Source: Phocoenobacter uteri
Lineage (GTDB): Bacteria > Pseudomonadota > Gammaproteobacteria > Enterobacterales > Pasteurellaceae
DNA length: 64,000 nt
Direction of reading: 5' to 3'
Assembly: GCF_900454895.1 (NCBI RefSeq)
Contig: NZ_UGTA01000001.1
Span: forward strand, 1,612,001 to 1,676,000
Positions 36,328-46,200 of the stretch are shown piece after piece. The first letter of the stretch is position 1, and the number at the start of each line of letters is the position of its first letter. The notes under the pieces were generated by a model. It worked only from the letters and a program-made list of their open reading frames with translations. It had not been told where the DNA came from and searched no databases. The position numbers and the translations under genes were made by a program.

Positions 36328-37086
36328 ATGATGAATATTGCACTTGTTACTGGCGTAACCTCAGGATTTGGACGAGCTATCGCAGAATGCTTAATAAAAA
36401 ATAACTATTTAGTGATTGGTACAGGCAGAAGAACAGCAAAATTAAATGAGCTAAAAGAAATTTTCAACGATAAATTTATTCCCCTAAATTTTGATATTCA
36501 AAACTTGGCTGAGATAGAAAATGCCCTCGCGTCTTTACCGCAAGAATATCAGCAGATTGATTTACTCGTGAATAATGCGGGCTTGGGGCTAGGCTTAGAG
36601 CCGGCACATAAAGCGGAGTTAGCGGATTGGGAGAATATGATCGACACCAATGTTAAAGGGCTTGTTTATATCACTCGCTTAGTCCTTCCGAAAATGGTGG
36701 AACGCAATTCAGGGCATATTATCAATATCGGTTCGATTGCAGGTACTTATCCTTATCCGGGTGGCAATGTGTATGGTGCGACGAAAGCCTTTGTAAAACA
36801 ATTTTCTTTAAATTTACGGGCGGATCTTGCGAACACCAATATTCGCGTATCCAACGTAGAACCCGGTTTATGTGGCGATACCGATTTTTCTTTGGTGCGA
36901 TTTAAAGGCGATCAAGAGAAAGTGACGAGCTTATATGAAAACGTGGATTACATAAAACCAGAAGACATTGCGAATATCGTATTATGGTTAAATCAACAGC
37001 CCCCTCACGTGAATATCAACAGCGTTGAAGTGATGCCAACGGCTCAGACATTTTCGGCATTGAATGTGGCGAGAAAGAATAAATAA
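36328..37086 (+). CDS. short-chain dehydrogenase, YdfG-like
   Basis: The 252-residue Rossmann-fold oxidoreductase has a TGVTSGFGRA cofactor motif (about 9-18), NNAGLGLGLEPAHKAE, a catalytic Ser in NIGSIAGTYPY, and YGATK with catalytic Tyr/Lys. It closely resembles E. coli YdfG, an NADP-dependent 3-hydroxy acid (serine/allo-threonine) dehydrogenase. It is monocistronic, behind the AAATACT repeat tract, and bracketed by two similar uptake-signal elements. Confidence 0.9.
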   Translation: MMNIALVTGVTSGFGRAIAECLIKNNYLVIGTGRRTAKLNELKEIFNDKFIPLNFDIQNLAEIENALASLPQEYQQIDLLVNNAGLGLGLEPAHKAELADWENMIDTNVKGLVYITRLVLPKMVERNSGHIINIGSIAGTYPYPGGNVYGATKAFVKQFSLNLRADLANTNIRVSNVEPGLCGDTDFSLVRFKGDQEKVTSLYENVDYIKPEDIANIVLWLNQQPPHVNINSVEVMPTAQTFSALNVARKNK

Positions 37087-37099
37087 TATTCTCATAAGT

Positions 37100-37180
37100 A
37101 AGCGGTCAGATTTTTTAAAGAATTTGCAATTCCTTGAAAGTATAAAATAAATTGCAAATTTTTCATAAAATATGACCGCT
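37100..37180. repeat. uptake-signal dyad element, copy B
   Basis: AAGCGGTCAGATTTTTTAAA ... ATATGACCGCT. Similar in sequence and orientation to 36008-36090, with the shared interior block TTGAAAGTATAAAAT/C. It lies just past the SDR gene. Confidence 0.8.
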
Positions 37181-37312
37181 ATGACCTATTCTCAAATCTC
37201 ACATTCCCTATAATGTAATCTATCAACAAAGATTTCTTTTTATTCAATAATTTCAGATTGGTAAATTTTTTATAGAAATGAACCCCTTGATGATTTTTTG
37301 TATAAAAACTTG

Positions 37313-37318
37313 TATAAT
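37313..37318 (+). promoter_or_regulatory. probable -10 of the tatABC operon
   Basis: A perfect TATAAT lies 47 bp upstream of tatA. The best -35 (TTGATG at 37287) has a long 20-bp spacer, so the -35 is uncertain. Confidence 0.4.
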
Positions 37319-37365
37319 TGCAGGGTTCTTTTTACAACTATCTTTATAACAGAGGAATAAATATT

Positions 37366-37557
37366 ATGGGCGGTATCAGTGTATGGCAGTTATTAGCAAT
37401 CGCAGTCGTGGTTGTATTGTTATTTGGAACAAAAAAATTACGCACCTTAGGGTCTGATTTAGGCGAATCTGTAAAGGGCTTTAAAAAAGCGATGAAAGAT
37501 GAAGCCGAAATTGAAACTAAAACCGAACTTGAAACAGAAAAAAAAGATAAAGAATAG
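37366..37557 (+). CDS. tatA: Sec-independent translocase subunit TatA
   Basis: The 63-residue protein has one N-terminal membrane helix (WQLLAIAVVVVLLFGTKKL), the amphipathic helix LGSDLGESVKGFKKAM and an acidic Lys/Glu tail. TatA multimers form the passage for folded proteins with twin-arginine signals. The start at 37366 follows AGAGGA; an upstream in-frame ATG at 37318 lacks one. Confidence 0.95.
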   Translation: MGGISVWQLLAIAVVVVLLFGTKKLRTLGSDLGESVKGFKKAMKDEAEIETKTELETEKKDKE

Positions 37558-37565
37558 GCTAACTC

Positions 37566-37928
37566 ATGTTTGATATTGGATTTTCTGAAATTGTCTTAAT
37601 TTTTATCGTTGGTTTAGTTGTACTTGGTCCAACTAGATTACCCTCTGCGATTAGAACCGTGATGGGCTGGATTCGTGCGGTTAAAAGTTTAGCAACAAAT
37701 ATTCAAGATGAATTCTCAGAAGAATTGAGATTACAAGAATTAAAAGAAAGCATTAAAAAAGCAGAAGAATTAAATTTAAAAAATCTTTCGTCTGACTTGG
37801 CTGAAAAAATTGATGATTTAAAATATTCTGCGAAAGAATTGGAAGACAGTATTAAAAATAAAGACGTCTATAAAAAAGAGACGCTAAATATAGATACAAC
37901 GCAACAAGAAGAAATAAAAGGAAAGTAG
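37566..37928 (+). CDS. tatB: Sec-independent translocase subunit TatB
   Basis: The 120-residue protein has the N-terminal FDIGFSEIVLIFIVGLVVLG helix and amphipathic region typical of TatB, then a long charged helical tail. It is shorter than E. coli TatB (171). TatB works with TatC in recognition of twin-arginine signal peptides. The gap to tatA is 8 bp and to tatC 1 bp. Confidence 0.94.
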   Translation: MFDIGFSEIVLIFIVGLVVLGPTRLPSAIRTVMGWIRAVKSLATNIQDEFSEELRLQELKESIKKAEELNLKNLSSDLAEKIDDLKYSAKELEDSIKNKDVYKKETLNIDTTQQEEIKGK

Positions 37929-37929
37929 A

Positions 37930-38670
37930 ATGTCAGTTGAAGAATCACAACCACTCATTAGTCATCTTGTTGAATTGCGTAACCGCTTATTACACGCTCT
38001 TGCGTGTATTGGGATTATTTTTGCCCTACTCGTCTTCTGGGCAAATGATATTTACTCCTTACTGGCAACCCCTTTAACAGAACGTTTGCCAGAAGGGGCG
38101 ACAATGATTGCCACCAACGTGGTCACGCCTTTCTTTACACCGATTAAATTAACCCTTGTCGTTGCGGTGTTTTTTTCTGTGCCTTATATCTTATATCAAA
38201 TCTGGGCATTCGTTGCCCCTGCACTTTATAAACACGAAAAGCGTTTGGTTTATCCATTGCTTCTTTCCAGCACCTTACTCTTTTATGTCGGTGTTGCTTT
38301 TGCTTACTATGTCGTATTCCCATTAGTATTTGGCTTTTTAACAAGTACCACGCCTGCTGGTGTCACAATGGCGACAGATATCGCAAGCTATTTAGACTTT
38401 GTGTTAACTATTTTCTTAGCTTTTGGTGTCTGTTTTGAAGTTCCAGTGGCAATTATTTTATTGTGCTGGTCTGGCGTGACCACCGTAGAAGATTTGAAGA
38501 AAAAGCGTCCTTACATTATTGTAATTGCTTTTGTCGTTGGGATGTTATTAACCCCGCCAGATATGTTTTCACAAACATTGTTAGCTATTCCGATGATACT
38601 TTTATTTGAAGTGGGTCTTATATTTTCTCGATTTTATACCAAAGAACAATCGGATAATGATGGGGCTTAA
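37930..38670 (+). CDS. tatC: Sec-independent translocase subunit TatC
   Basis: The 246-residue, six-helix membrane protein has N-terminal SHLVELRNRLLH and later FGVCFEVPVAIILL and the MLLTPPDMFSQTLLAIPM family motif. TatC is the twin-arginine signal receptor. An uptake-signal core lies within the 5' part of the gene (TAACCGCTTATTA). Confidence 0.97.
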   Translation: MSVEESQPLISHLVELRNRLLHALACIGIIFALLVFWANDIYSLLATPLTERLPEGATMIATNVVTPFFTPIKLTLVVAVFFSVPYILYQIWAFVAPALYKHEKRLVYPLLLSSTLLFYVGVAFAYYVVFPLVFGFLTSTTPAGVTMATDIASYLDFVLTIFLAFGVCFEVPVAIILLCWSGVTTVEDLKKKRPYIIVIAFVVGMLLTPPDMFSQTLLAIPMILLFEVGLIFSRFYTKEQSDNDGA

Positions 38671-38693
38671 CTAAAATAGCTGGGGGAATAAAT

Positions 38694-39443
38694 ATGAAAA
38701 AAGTACTATTTATACTAGGGAGCTTGTTGGTCTTTTCACAAATGCTACAAGCTTCTCCCCACAGCTGTCATCTTATTGTTTATTCCACAAAATCGCTAGC
38801 TGATGTAAAAAAAGCTCAACAAAAATATTTATATAGCCAATTTAAACGTGTCGCTATTTTAAAAAATAATCGTGATTGGTTTATGCTCTCCGTCGCAAAA
38901 GTCGATAAAAAAGTAGAAAAAAATATTGTCTCTCGCTTAAAAGCACTGAAAAAAATTCCCAAAGATAGTCTCTGCTCTGGCATTGAGTATCCTGAAATAG
39001 ATGTCAAAAATACGACTCATAAATCCAATAAACAACACCAAAATATATTCTCAAAACAAGAGCAAAAAACCGCTGTTGTGAAAATTAACCAAGCTATCAC
39101 TCAATATTTAGCCAGCAAAGAAACCGTAAATAAGCTATATAACGCGATAAATCACTCATCAAAAGAAATTTTGAACACCCAAAATCCCGCTAAGAAAAAA
39201 GTGATGCAACACGCTCAGCTGATTAAAAAAATTAAAGAATCTCAAAAACAATTAACTCATACTTATAATGATATGGTTAATATTTACACTAACAATTTAG
39301 ATATACTTAAAACAGCAAAAGGGGGCAAGAAAATTGCCTCTTTTCTAAAAGATGAAAGACAGGATATACTAGTTATTATTAAAAAAGTGGCGAAAATAAA
39401 TATACAGCAACTTTGTCAACATCAAAAAATTGACTGTAAATAA
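38694..39443 (+). CDS. exported protein of unknown function, paralog 1
   Basis: The 249-residue protein has a Sec signal peptide (about 1-20, ...MLQAS). An N-terminal domain (about 24-100: CHLIVYSTKSLADVKKAQQ ... DWFMLSVAKVDKK ... IPKDSLCSG) has the alternating strand/helix look of a SPOR-like fold. A Lys-rich helical C-terminus follows. It is clearly paralogous to the next gene, including the GWFM/DWFMxSVAxxDKK motif and the TAKGGKKIASFLKDER / SAAGGDKVLPYLQHER block near the end. The function is unknown; the SPOR comparison is by eye only. Confidence 0.8.
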   Translation: MKKVLFILGSLLVFSQMLQASPHSCHLIVYSTKSLADVKKAQQKYLYSQFKRVAILKNNRDWFMLSVAKVDKKVEKNIVSRLKALKKIPKDSLCSGIEYPEIDVKNTTHKSNKQHQNIFSKQEQKTAVVKINQAITQYLASKETVNKLYNAINHSSKEILNTQNPAKKKVMQHAQLIKKIKESQKQLTHTYNDMVNIYTNNLDILKTAKGGKKIASFLKDERQDILVIIKKVAKINIQQLCQHQKIDCK

Positions 39444-39480
39444 CGTTACCGCTTACAAATTAACTCAAAAGGAGATTAAA

Positions 39481-40146
39481 ATGAAAAAAACACTATTATT
39501 GGCGACAGGACTTACTGTAATGTTACCGAGCTATGCTCAAGCTAAAACCTGTAATGTAATTGTATCCTCAACCAAATCACTGGAAAATGCACAGAAAATT
39601 CAAAATGACTATGCATCAAAATTTGATAACGTAAATATTGTAAAAAATAAAAAAGGTTGGTTTATGGTTTCTGTCGCTGAAATAGACAAAAAAATAGCGA
39701 CTAAAACCGTAAAACAATGGAAAAAAGAAAATATTATTCCACAAGATAGTTTATATTCTTGCCATACTTATCAAAAAATCTCCACAGCAACCACAAGTAA
39801 AAAAGAAGCGGAATTACCTCTTGAGGTAACTCAATTTAATCAAGCTTCTGCTAACTATGGCAACCTTAAAAAAGCCTTTATCGACTTTTATAATCGCACC
39901 GTTGAATTACAAGCAAAAGAAAAAACATTAACCAAAGAAGAGCAAGCAGAATACAAACAACGTGTACAAGCATTGAAAAAAGATAAACTTCGCCTATCAA
40001 CCAGTTTTGATGTGATGGCAAACTTATACGCAAGACATACAAAAATCTTAACAAGTGCGGCAGGTGGAGACAAAGTGCTTCCTTACTTGCAGCACGAAAG
40101 AGCATTTGTATTGGATTTATTTAAACGAATTGATAACTTTAAATAA
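39481..40146 (+). CDS. exported protein of unknown function, paralog 2
   Basis: The 221-residue protein has a signal peptide (about 1-21, ...SYAQA), the SPOR-like domain CNVIVSSTKSLENAQKIQ ... GWFMVSVAEIDKK, and a helical C-terminal half. The start at 39481 follows AAAGGAG; an upstream in-frame ATG at 39430 overlaps the previous gene and lacks such a site. Two cysteines per N-terminal domain are shared with paralog 1 and could form a disulfide. Both genes follow tatABC, but neither carries a twin-arginine motif. Confidence 0.8.
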   Translation: MKKTLLLATGLTVMLPSYAQAKTCNVIVSSTKSLENAQKIQNDYASKFDNVNIVKNKKGWFMVSVAEIDKKIATKTVKQWKKENIIPQDSLYSCHTYQKISTATTSKKEAELPLEVTQFNQASANYGNLKKAFIDFYNRTVELQAKEKTLTKEEQAEYKQRVQALKKDKLRLSTSFDVMANLYARHTKILTSAAGGDKVLPYLQHERAFVLDLFKRIDNFK

Positions 40147-40172
40147 AATTCTTAAAGAAAACACTTAGATTT

Positions 40173-40214
40173 AAGCGGTCATTTTTGTAAAATGTTTTGC
40201 AAATATGACCGCTT
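40173..40214. repeat. inverted uptake-signal pair before miaA
   Basis: AAGCGGTCATTTTTG ... CAAATATGACCGCTT, a short dyad between paralog 2 and miaA that could also terminate transcription. Confidence 0.6.
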
Positions 40215-40240
40215 ATTTATTTTTAACAAAAGGCTACTTT

Positions 40241-41173
40241 ATGCAAAAACCTCTCGCAATATTTTTAATGGGACCAACAGCTTCAGGCAAAACCGATCTC
40301 GCTATTCAACTTAGAAAAACCTTACCCGTTGAAGTGATTAGCGTTGACTCTGCCCTTATTTACAAAGGAATGGATATTGGCACAGCGAAACCGACTCAAC
40401 AGGAATTAGCACAAGCACCACATCGTCTCATTGATATTATTGATCCCGCAGAAAGCTACTCTGTTGCTAACTTTCGTGAAGATGCTTTACGAGAAATGGC
40501 AGAAATTACTGCATCGGGCAGAATTCCGTTATTAGTCGGTGGCACAATGCTTTATTACAAAGGTTTAATGGAAGGGCTTTCACCACTACCTTCTTCACAA
40601 CCAGAAATTAGAGCAGAAATTCAAGCCAAAGCAGAGCAAATTGGTTGGTCTGAATTACATAAAGAATTGCTTGCCATTGATCCTGTCGCAGGACAGCGAA
40701 TCAATGAAAACGACAGCCAACGCATTGGACGAGCCTTAGAGGTTTTTTATATTTCCGGCAAAACAATGACAGAACTCACAGCTCAAAAAGGTGAAGAGTT
40801 ACCCTATGATGTGATGCAGTTTGCAATTGCTCCACAAGATCGAGCCGTATTACACCAACGTATCGAACAACGCTTTCATAAAATGATCGAACTTGGTTTT
40901 GAGGACGAAGTGAAGCGGTTATTTTTACGTCAAGATTTACACATTGATCTTCCGTCTATTCGTTGTGTCGGCTATCGTCAAATGTGGGAGTATTTACAAG
41001 GCGAAATCTCTCTGGATGAAGCTATTTTTAAAGGCATTTGTGCCACTCGTCAATTAGCCAAACGCCAAATAACTTGGCTAAGAGGTTGGACGAGTGATAT
41101 TGAATGGTTAGATAGCTTAGCAATGTCAGATTCTTATGATAAAATGAAAAAGATCATTGAGTTAAAATTATAA
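40241..41173 (+). CDS. miaA: tRNA dimethylallyltransferase
   Basis: MiaA adds the dimethylallyl group to A37 of tRNAs reading UNN codons, the first step toward ms2i6A. The 310-residue protein has the P-loop GPTASGKTDLAI (about 10-21), the VDSALIYKGMDIGTAKP motif and a C-terminal GYRQMWEYL. The start at 40241 is chosen because the longer frame begins inside the uptake-signal dyad. hfq follows, as in E. coli. Confidence 0.97.
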   Translation: MQKPLAIFLMGPTASGKTDLAIQLRKTLPVEVISVDSALIYKGMDIGTAKPTQQELAQAPHRLIDIIDPAESYSVANFREDALREMAEITASGRIPLLVGGTMLYYKGLMEGLSPLPSSQPEIRAEIQAKAEQIGWSELHKELLAIDPVAGQRINENDSQRIGRALEVFYISGKTMTELTAQKGEELPYDVMQFAIAPQDRAVLHQRIEQRFHKMIELGFEDEVKRLFLRQDLHIDLPSIRCVGYRQMWEYLQGEISLDEAIFKGICATRQLAKRQITWLRGWTSDIEWLDSLAMSDSYDKMKKIIELKL

Positions 41174-41261
41174 AAAGGTATAATTTTAGTGATTGATTGT
41201 ATTTTTATTACTCTTAATCGTACTATTCTTTCGTACAACTATAATTAAAGGAACGATTGTT

Positions 41262-41546
41262 ATGGCAAAAGGTCAATCTTTACAAGATCCATACTTAAAT
41301 TCACTTCGCCGTGAGCGCATTCCAGTTTCTATCTATCTTGTTAATGGAATTAAACTACAAGGACAAATTGAATCTTTCGATCAGTTTGTCATTTTATTGA
41401 AAAATACTGTGAGCCAAATGGTGTATAAGCACGCAATTTCGACCATTGTTCCAGCAAGAGCTGTCTCACATAATAATACCTCTCAGCATTCTCAACCTAT
41501 CAACAATTCAGACACTCAAACAGCAGAAACTGCCACTACTGAGTAA
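41262..41546 (+). CDS. hfq: RNA chaperone Hfq
   Basis: The 94-residue protein has MAKGQSLQDPYLNSLRRERI (distal/core Sm1) and NTVSQMVYKHAISTIVPAR (Sm2 with YKHA). A disordered Ser/Thr/Gln-rich tail follows. Hfq pairs small RNAs with mRNAs. AAAGGAA precedes the ATG; the longer upstream reading is hydrophobic and spurious. A terminator follows directly, so hflX is not in this operon. Confidence 0.97.
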   Translation: MAKGQSLQDPYLNSLRRERIPVSIYLVNGIKLQGQIESFDQFVILLKNTVSQMVYKHAISTIVPARAVSHNNTSQHSQPINNSDTQTAETATTE

Positions 41547-41572
41547 TCAAATTAACGTATAGAAAAATCACA

Positions 41573-41607
41573 AAGCTCGCTAACAATTTTATTAGCGAGT
41601 TTTTTTA
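41573..41607 (+). terminator. terminator after hfq
   Basis: Stem CTCGCTAA / TTAGCGAG followed by seven T. Confidence 0.9.
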
Positions 41608-41692
41608 TACACAATATAATAACGTCCAAATACCATACTATTTTAGCTTTTGATATAATTCTTAATCAATGTTCTAACCTTTGGAGTATGAT

Positions 41693-42286
41693 ATGAAAAT
41701 AAGCTTTCTTGGTGATAGCATTACTTATGGCTATGGTGAAAATCTAAACCGTGATGACGTTTGGACATCTATCATTGCAAAAAGCCTCACGAATACGACT
41801 CTTATCAACAAAGGAATTTCTGGTGATACGACCGGAGGAATGCTTGCTCGTTTTCACAGTGATATCGTTAATGACAAGCCAGATGTCGTACATATTATGG
41901 GTGGATTAAATGATATTGGCTTTGGTGTGAACGTCGAACAAGTGAGAGCCAATATTAAAGCAGTGTGCCATCAAGCTGATTTTTATGGCATTAAGCCGAT
42001 TATTGGATTCTGTCCTCTTCCAATTATTGAGCAAGTTGATAAAAACAAAGTGGATTTTATGAATTTTGATAAAATTATCGTTGATATGCGAAAACTTTTT
42101 CAGTGGTTTATTGATATGAATTCAATAGCCAGCACACAAGTGAAAATAATCAATTACGACGAGGAACTCACTTACCGATACGCAAATAATCGTAAAAATT
42201 TTTATTTAGACGGTATTCATCTTAATGAAACAGGCAATCGTGCAATCGCTGAAATTTTTCTAGATCATATCAATAATATTAAATAA
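41693..42286 (+). CDS. SGNH/GDSL-type esterase
   Basis: The 197-residue protein has SGNH-hydrolase blocks: GDSITYGYG with catalytic Ser (about residue 8), GISGDTTGG, GGLNDIGFG, and DGIHLNETGN with catalytic Asp/His near the C-terminus. It has no signal peptide, so it is cytosolic. The substrate is unknown; relatives are arylesterases, thioesterases or acetyl-esterases. The start at 41693 follows TTGGAG. Monocistronic between terminators. Confidence 0.88.
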   Translation: MKISFLGDSITYGYGENLNRDDVWTSIIAKSLTNTTLINKGISGDTTGGMLARFHSDIVNDKPDVVHIMGGLNDIGFGVNVEQVRANIKAVCHQADFYGIKPIIGFCPLPIIEQVDKNKVDFMNFDKIIVDMRKLFQWFIDMNSIASTQVKIINYDEELTYRYANNRKNFYLDGIHLNETGNRAIAEIFLDHINNIK

Positions 42287-42310
42287 AAATACAGCTCATT
42301 GATTTTCATA

Positions 42311-42347
42311 AAAAAGCACCCTATTTTCATAAAAATAGAGTGCTTTT
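42311..42347. terminator. bidirectional terminator
   Basis: Stem AAAAGCACCCTATTTT / AAAATAGAGTGCTTTT between convergent esterase and lipoprotein genes. Confidence 0.85.
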
Positions 42348-42366
42348 ATAAATTAGTCGTTGCTAA

Positions 42367-43134
42367 TTAACGAACGATTTCAACACTTACACGACGGTTA
42401 GGTTGTAAACATTCTTTTAATGCTTTACGAGAAATGTCTGTTGAACAATGTTTCACTGGCTGGCTTTCACCCATTCCAGATGTCGTAATATTTGCACCAT
42501 TCACGCCTTTAGTTTCCAAATAACGAGCCACGCTTGCTGAACGTTGTTGAGAAAGACGTTGATTGTACATTTCATTACCTAAGTAATCGGTATGTCCAAC
42601 TAAGTGAATTTTTGCTTTATTACCTAAACTTGTAATGTGTTCAGCTAATTTATCTAATTTAACTTTACCTGCTGCTTTGATATCTTTCATCGCACCCTTA
42701 TCAAATGGGAACAATGCATCCGCTGCTAAGTCAAATTTCTCAGTTAAACAATCTTTTGGTAACCAATAGAAGTTTTGTGCAACTTCATCTTTATCAAATA
42801 ACACTTTGTATTGACAGATTTTTACACTGCGATCAGCTTGACGGAATTTCATAATGTAATTCCACTCACGAGCACCGTTCATTTCAGAGAAATGTGGACG
42901 CTCAATCATATAATATAAATCTTTCTTAGTAACACCTGGACCGATATGATCAAGACTTTCTAAGTTAGGAAAAATACCTTCTGGCTGTGTTGCATCATCA
43001 ATCGCTGGCCAGTAAAGATCTTCATATTTTGGATTCTCTAATACGCCATCACGGTCAATACTGTTTAATGTATTAGTACACGCCATCACAGACAATGCTG
43101 TTGCAGTTAACCCTGCTAATTTTAATAATTTCAT
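42367..43134 (-). CDS. lipoprotein with BamE-like and OmpA C-terminal domains, partner of adhesin 2
   Basis: The 255-residue protein has lipobox VMAC (Cys19). A BamE/SmpA-like middle region (KKDLYYMIERPHFSEMNGAR, EWNYIMKF, YKVLFDKDEVAQNFYW) and an OmpA domain (HLVGHTDYLGNEMYNQRLSQ; RSASVARYL) follow. It is paralogous to the lipoprotein at 14.9-15.7 kb and likewise sits just downstream of a TAA gene (66-bp gap). The start at 43134 gives a proper signal peptide; the longer frame adds a Phe-rich leader. Probable role: tethering or helping display of adhesin 2 at the peptidoglycan/outer membrane. Confidence 0.86.
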   Translation of the reverse strand: MKLLKLAGLTATALSVMACTNTLNSIDRDGVLENPKYEDLYWPAIDDATQPEGIFPNLESLDHIGPGVTKKDLYYMIERPHFSEMNGAREWNYIMKFRQADRSVKICQYKVLFDKDEVAQNFYWLPKDCLTEKFDLAADALFPFDKGAMKDIKAAGKVKLDKLAEHITSLGNKAKIHLVGHTDYLGNEMYNQRLSQQRSASVARYLETKGVNGANITTSGMGESQPVKHCSTDISRKALKECLQPNRRVSVEIVR

Positions 43135-43200
43135 TTTTTTAAACCTTTCAAAAAATTCAACAAACTGGCTAACCACCGAAGTGATTAGCCAATAAAGTGA

Positions 43201-46200
43201 TTACCACTGATAGTTAATACTTGCACCAGCACCCGTATAGTTTGACGTATCGTGTGAGATAGAACCTTTTAAGATCCATTTACCATTATCAGAGATGGTT
43301 GATAAACCAAGTGATAATGCAGACTCACCACGATAAGTACCTACTGCAATACCCACTGTGCTTGCACCTGGATCATGTGGTTGACCTAAGTTAGCCGCAG
43401 CGAATGCACCTGCAACACCTGCACGCATATTCTTATCTAAATCACCTAACTGTTTAGCAATATTTGCGTTTGATGCTTTTAATTGACCTACGTTTACTGC
43501 GTCAGTATCCGCAACACCCGCTTTAACACCTTTAATTTGTTTGTTACCCGCGTTGATACCAGTGTTTGCATTTAATGAAACAACGTTATCTCCAGCTTGG
43601 CTACCTAAAACAATAGAGTCTAAGCCTTTCACATCTTTCGCTAATTTAACTTCTAATTTACCCGCTTTCGCATTCACGCCGATATTATTATCAGACAATT
43701 TAGCTTTATCAGCACCACCTACAATCTCAAGTTTTTCACCTAAGTTTTTGTGAACTGTTTTCTCTGCTGAGTTATCGCCTGCAAAATCTACCCCTGCACG
43801 AGATACTGCTTGTAAATCACGAGCAGAAGTCGCTTTGTTCAGGTTCTTATCATCCGCTTCTTTAAGTAAATTCTTAACAGCTGTTTGAGCAGGTTTAACT
43901 GTTGCACCATTTGCTCCGTCGGTTGCGTCATCATATTTAGCATTACCTAAGGCTAACGCACTTGCCACACCAGTGATTTGTTTGTTACCTGCGTTAATAC
44001 CAGAATCTTTATTGATAACGACATCGCCAACTTTCACATCATCAAATGCAACGCTGTCTTTCGTACCAATAGTCAACACACCGTCATTCATTGCAGAGAT
44101 TAAGTTATTACCTGCATCGATGGTTAATGTGCTACCAGCACCAACTTTAGTTGAACCTGCATTTGCAGTAACTTTTCCGCCAGTATTCGTATTTTTCACT
44201 GTGTGATAAACACTATTGATTGCCGTTTTAATGTCACCCGCATTCACAAGTTTCTTCGCGTCAGCATCTGCAAGATCTGCAATTTTACCTTCTGCTGTTG
44301 GTGTTAATGCTGTTGTATTTGCTTTGATACGTGTTGCTTTCTTACCATTTTTATCTGGTTGACCGTACTCTTCTGTTGTAATTGTTGCATCATCTACCGC
44401 TACATCAACTTTCACTGTACTTACTGCATTATCTTTAGTTTCAACAGTTACTGTTGTACCAGTACCGTTTACAAAGTCCACTGTATCGTATGCTTTAACA
44501 AAATCAACATCCGAACCATTACCTTTCAAGTTCCAGCCAGCACTTAATACATCGCTAACCGTTGCTGCGTTATTAAGTTGATCATCTTTCACATCTCCGG
44601 TGCGTGATTTTTCACCCGCATCTTTGTCTGCTAATGGATTATCCTTTGAACCAACTAAAGTTGATTTAATATTCGTAACTTGCTGAGGTTTTTTACCTTT
44701 CGCTTTTACAACAACTTTATCTGCTTCTTCAGGTGTTAATACAACACCATCTTCTTTCACAAATTTATCGCCTTTCTTAAGCACTTCATTACCAGCTTCA
44801 TCCACATAACCGAATGGGCTTTCAACTACATCAGGAAGCACCGCACTCAATGTGAATTTGCCACCTTCTTGCTTAATAGTCATATTATCGCCAGCAACAA
44901 GTTCAACTTTATCGCCTGGATTTACGATTTCATTTGTCGCAGTACCATCAAGGTTACCAGCTGCTGTGATTGTAAAGCCTGAATTATTGATTGCATCTGC
45001 GATATCGCCAGCATTCACTAATTTTTTCGCTTCATCACCTGTTGGTTTAGTTACCGAACCTGCTTTATCACCCGTTTTAACCGGGGTTAAAGCGGTTGTA
45101 TTTGCGGTAATATTTCCGTCTTTATCCGTTGTGATTGTTTTACCATCTGTTTTAACAGCAACTTCAAATGAAGTACCGTTTCCACCAGCGATAGGTTTTG
45201 ATGTTACAGACACACCATTTCCACTCGTTACTTGAGTTTTAACAGCATTTAATTGAGCAACATTCACCGCATCAGTATCATTCTCACCCGCTTTCACACC
45301 AGTAATTTTCTTATCACCTGCATTGATGCCTGTTGTTTTATCAATCTCAACACCGCCAACAGTTACTTTATCAAACTCAACTTCTTTTTGTGTTGAGATT
45401 TTTAAGTTACCTTGATCATCTAATGAAGAAACCAAGTTTTTACCTGTTTCAACAGTTAACGTATCACCTGCTTTAATGTTGCTAGTTCCTTTTCCTGCCG
45501 TTACAGTCTCATCTGTATTGGTATTGGTTACTTTATGGAACGCACCATTGATCGCTTTTGAAATATCGCCTGCATTCACTAGTTTTTTCGCTTCATCTCC
45601 TTGTGGCTCAGTGATAGCACCCGTTGCTGCTGGCGTTAAAGCGGTCGTATTTGCGGTAATATTTCCATCTTTATCCGTTGTGATTGTTTTACCATCTGTT
45701 TTAACAGCAACTTTAAATGAAGCAGCTTTGTCTGCGGTTGCTTCAGTTTTCGTTACTTTAATACCGTTACCAGCAGTAACTTCTTCTTTAGATAATTTAA
45801 TTTCATCATCTAATTGTTTTTTGTTCACTGCATCAGTATCTTCCGTACCTTTTGCAACACCAGTAATTTTCTTATTACCCGCTTTGATACCTGCTTTTGT
45901 TAAAGCAATTGTATCTGGAGAATTTGCATCATCACCTAAAACAACAGAATCCAAACCTTTCACGTCTTTCGCTAATTTAACTTCTAATTTACCCGCTTCA
46001 TTCGCATTTACGCCAATATTGTTATCAGATAATTTAGCTTTAGCCGCACCGCCCACAATCTCAAGTTTTTCACCTAAGTTTTTGTGAACTGTTTTCTCTG
46101 CTGAGTTATCGCCTGCAAAATCTAATCCTGCACGAGAAACTGCTTGTAAATCACGAGCCGAAGTTGCTTTGTTTAGGTTCTTATCATCTGCTTCTTTAAG

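Noticed and set aside
45476..46087. 203-codon plus-strand open frame opposite adhesin 2 (and similar ones at 44852, 47441, 48752 and 16049)
   Set aside because: They are antisense shadows of the repetitive adhesin genes, with Phe/Leu/Pro/Ser-rich translations and no ribosome-binding sites.
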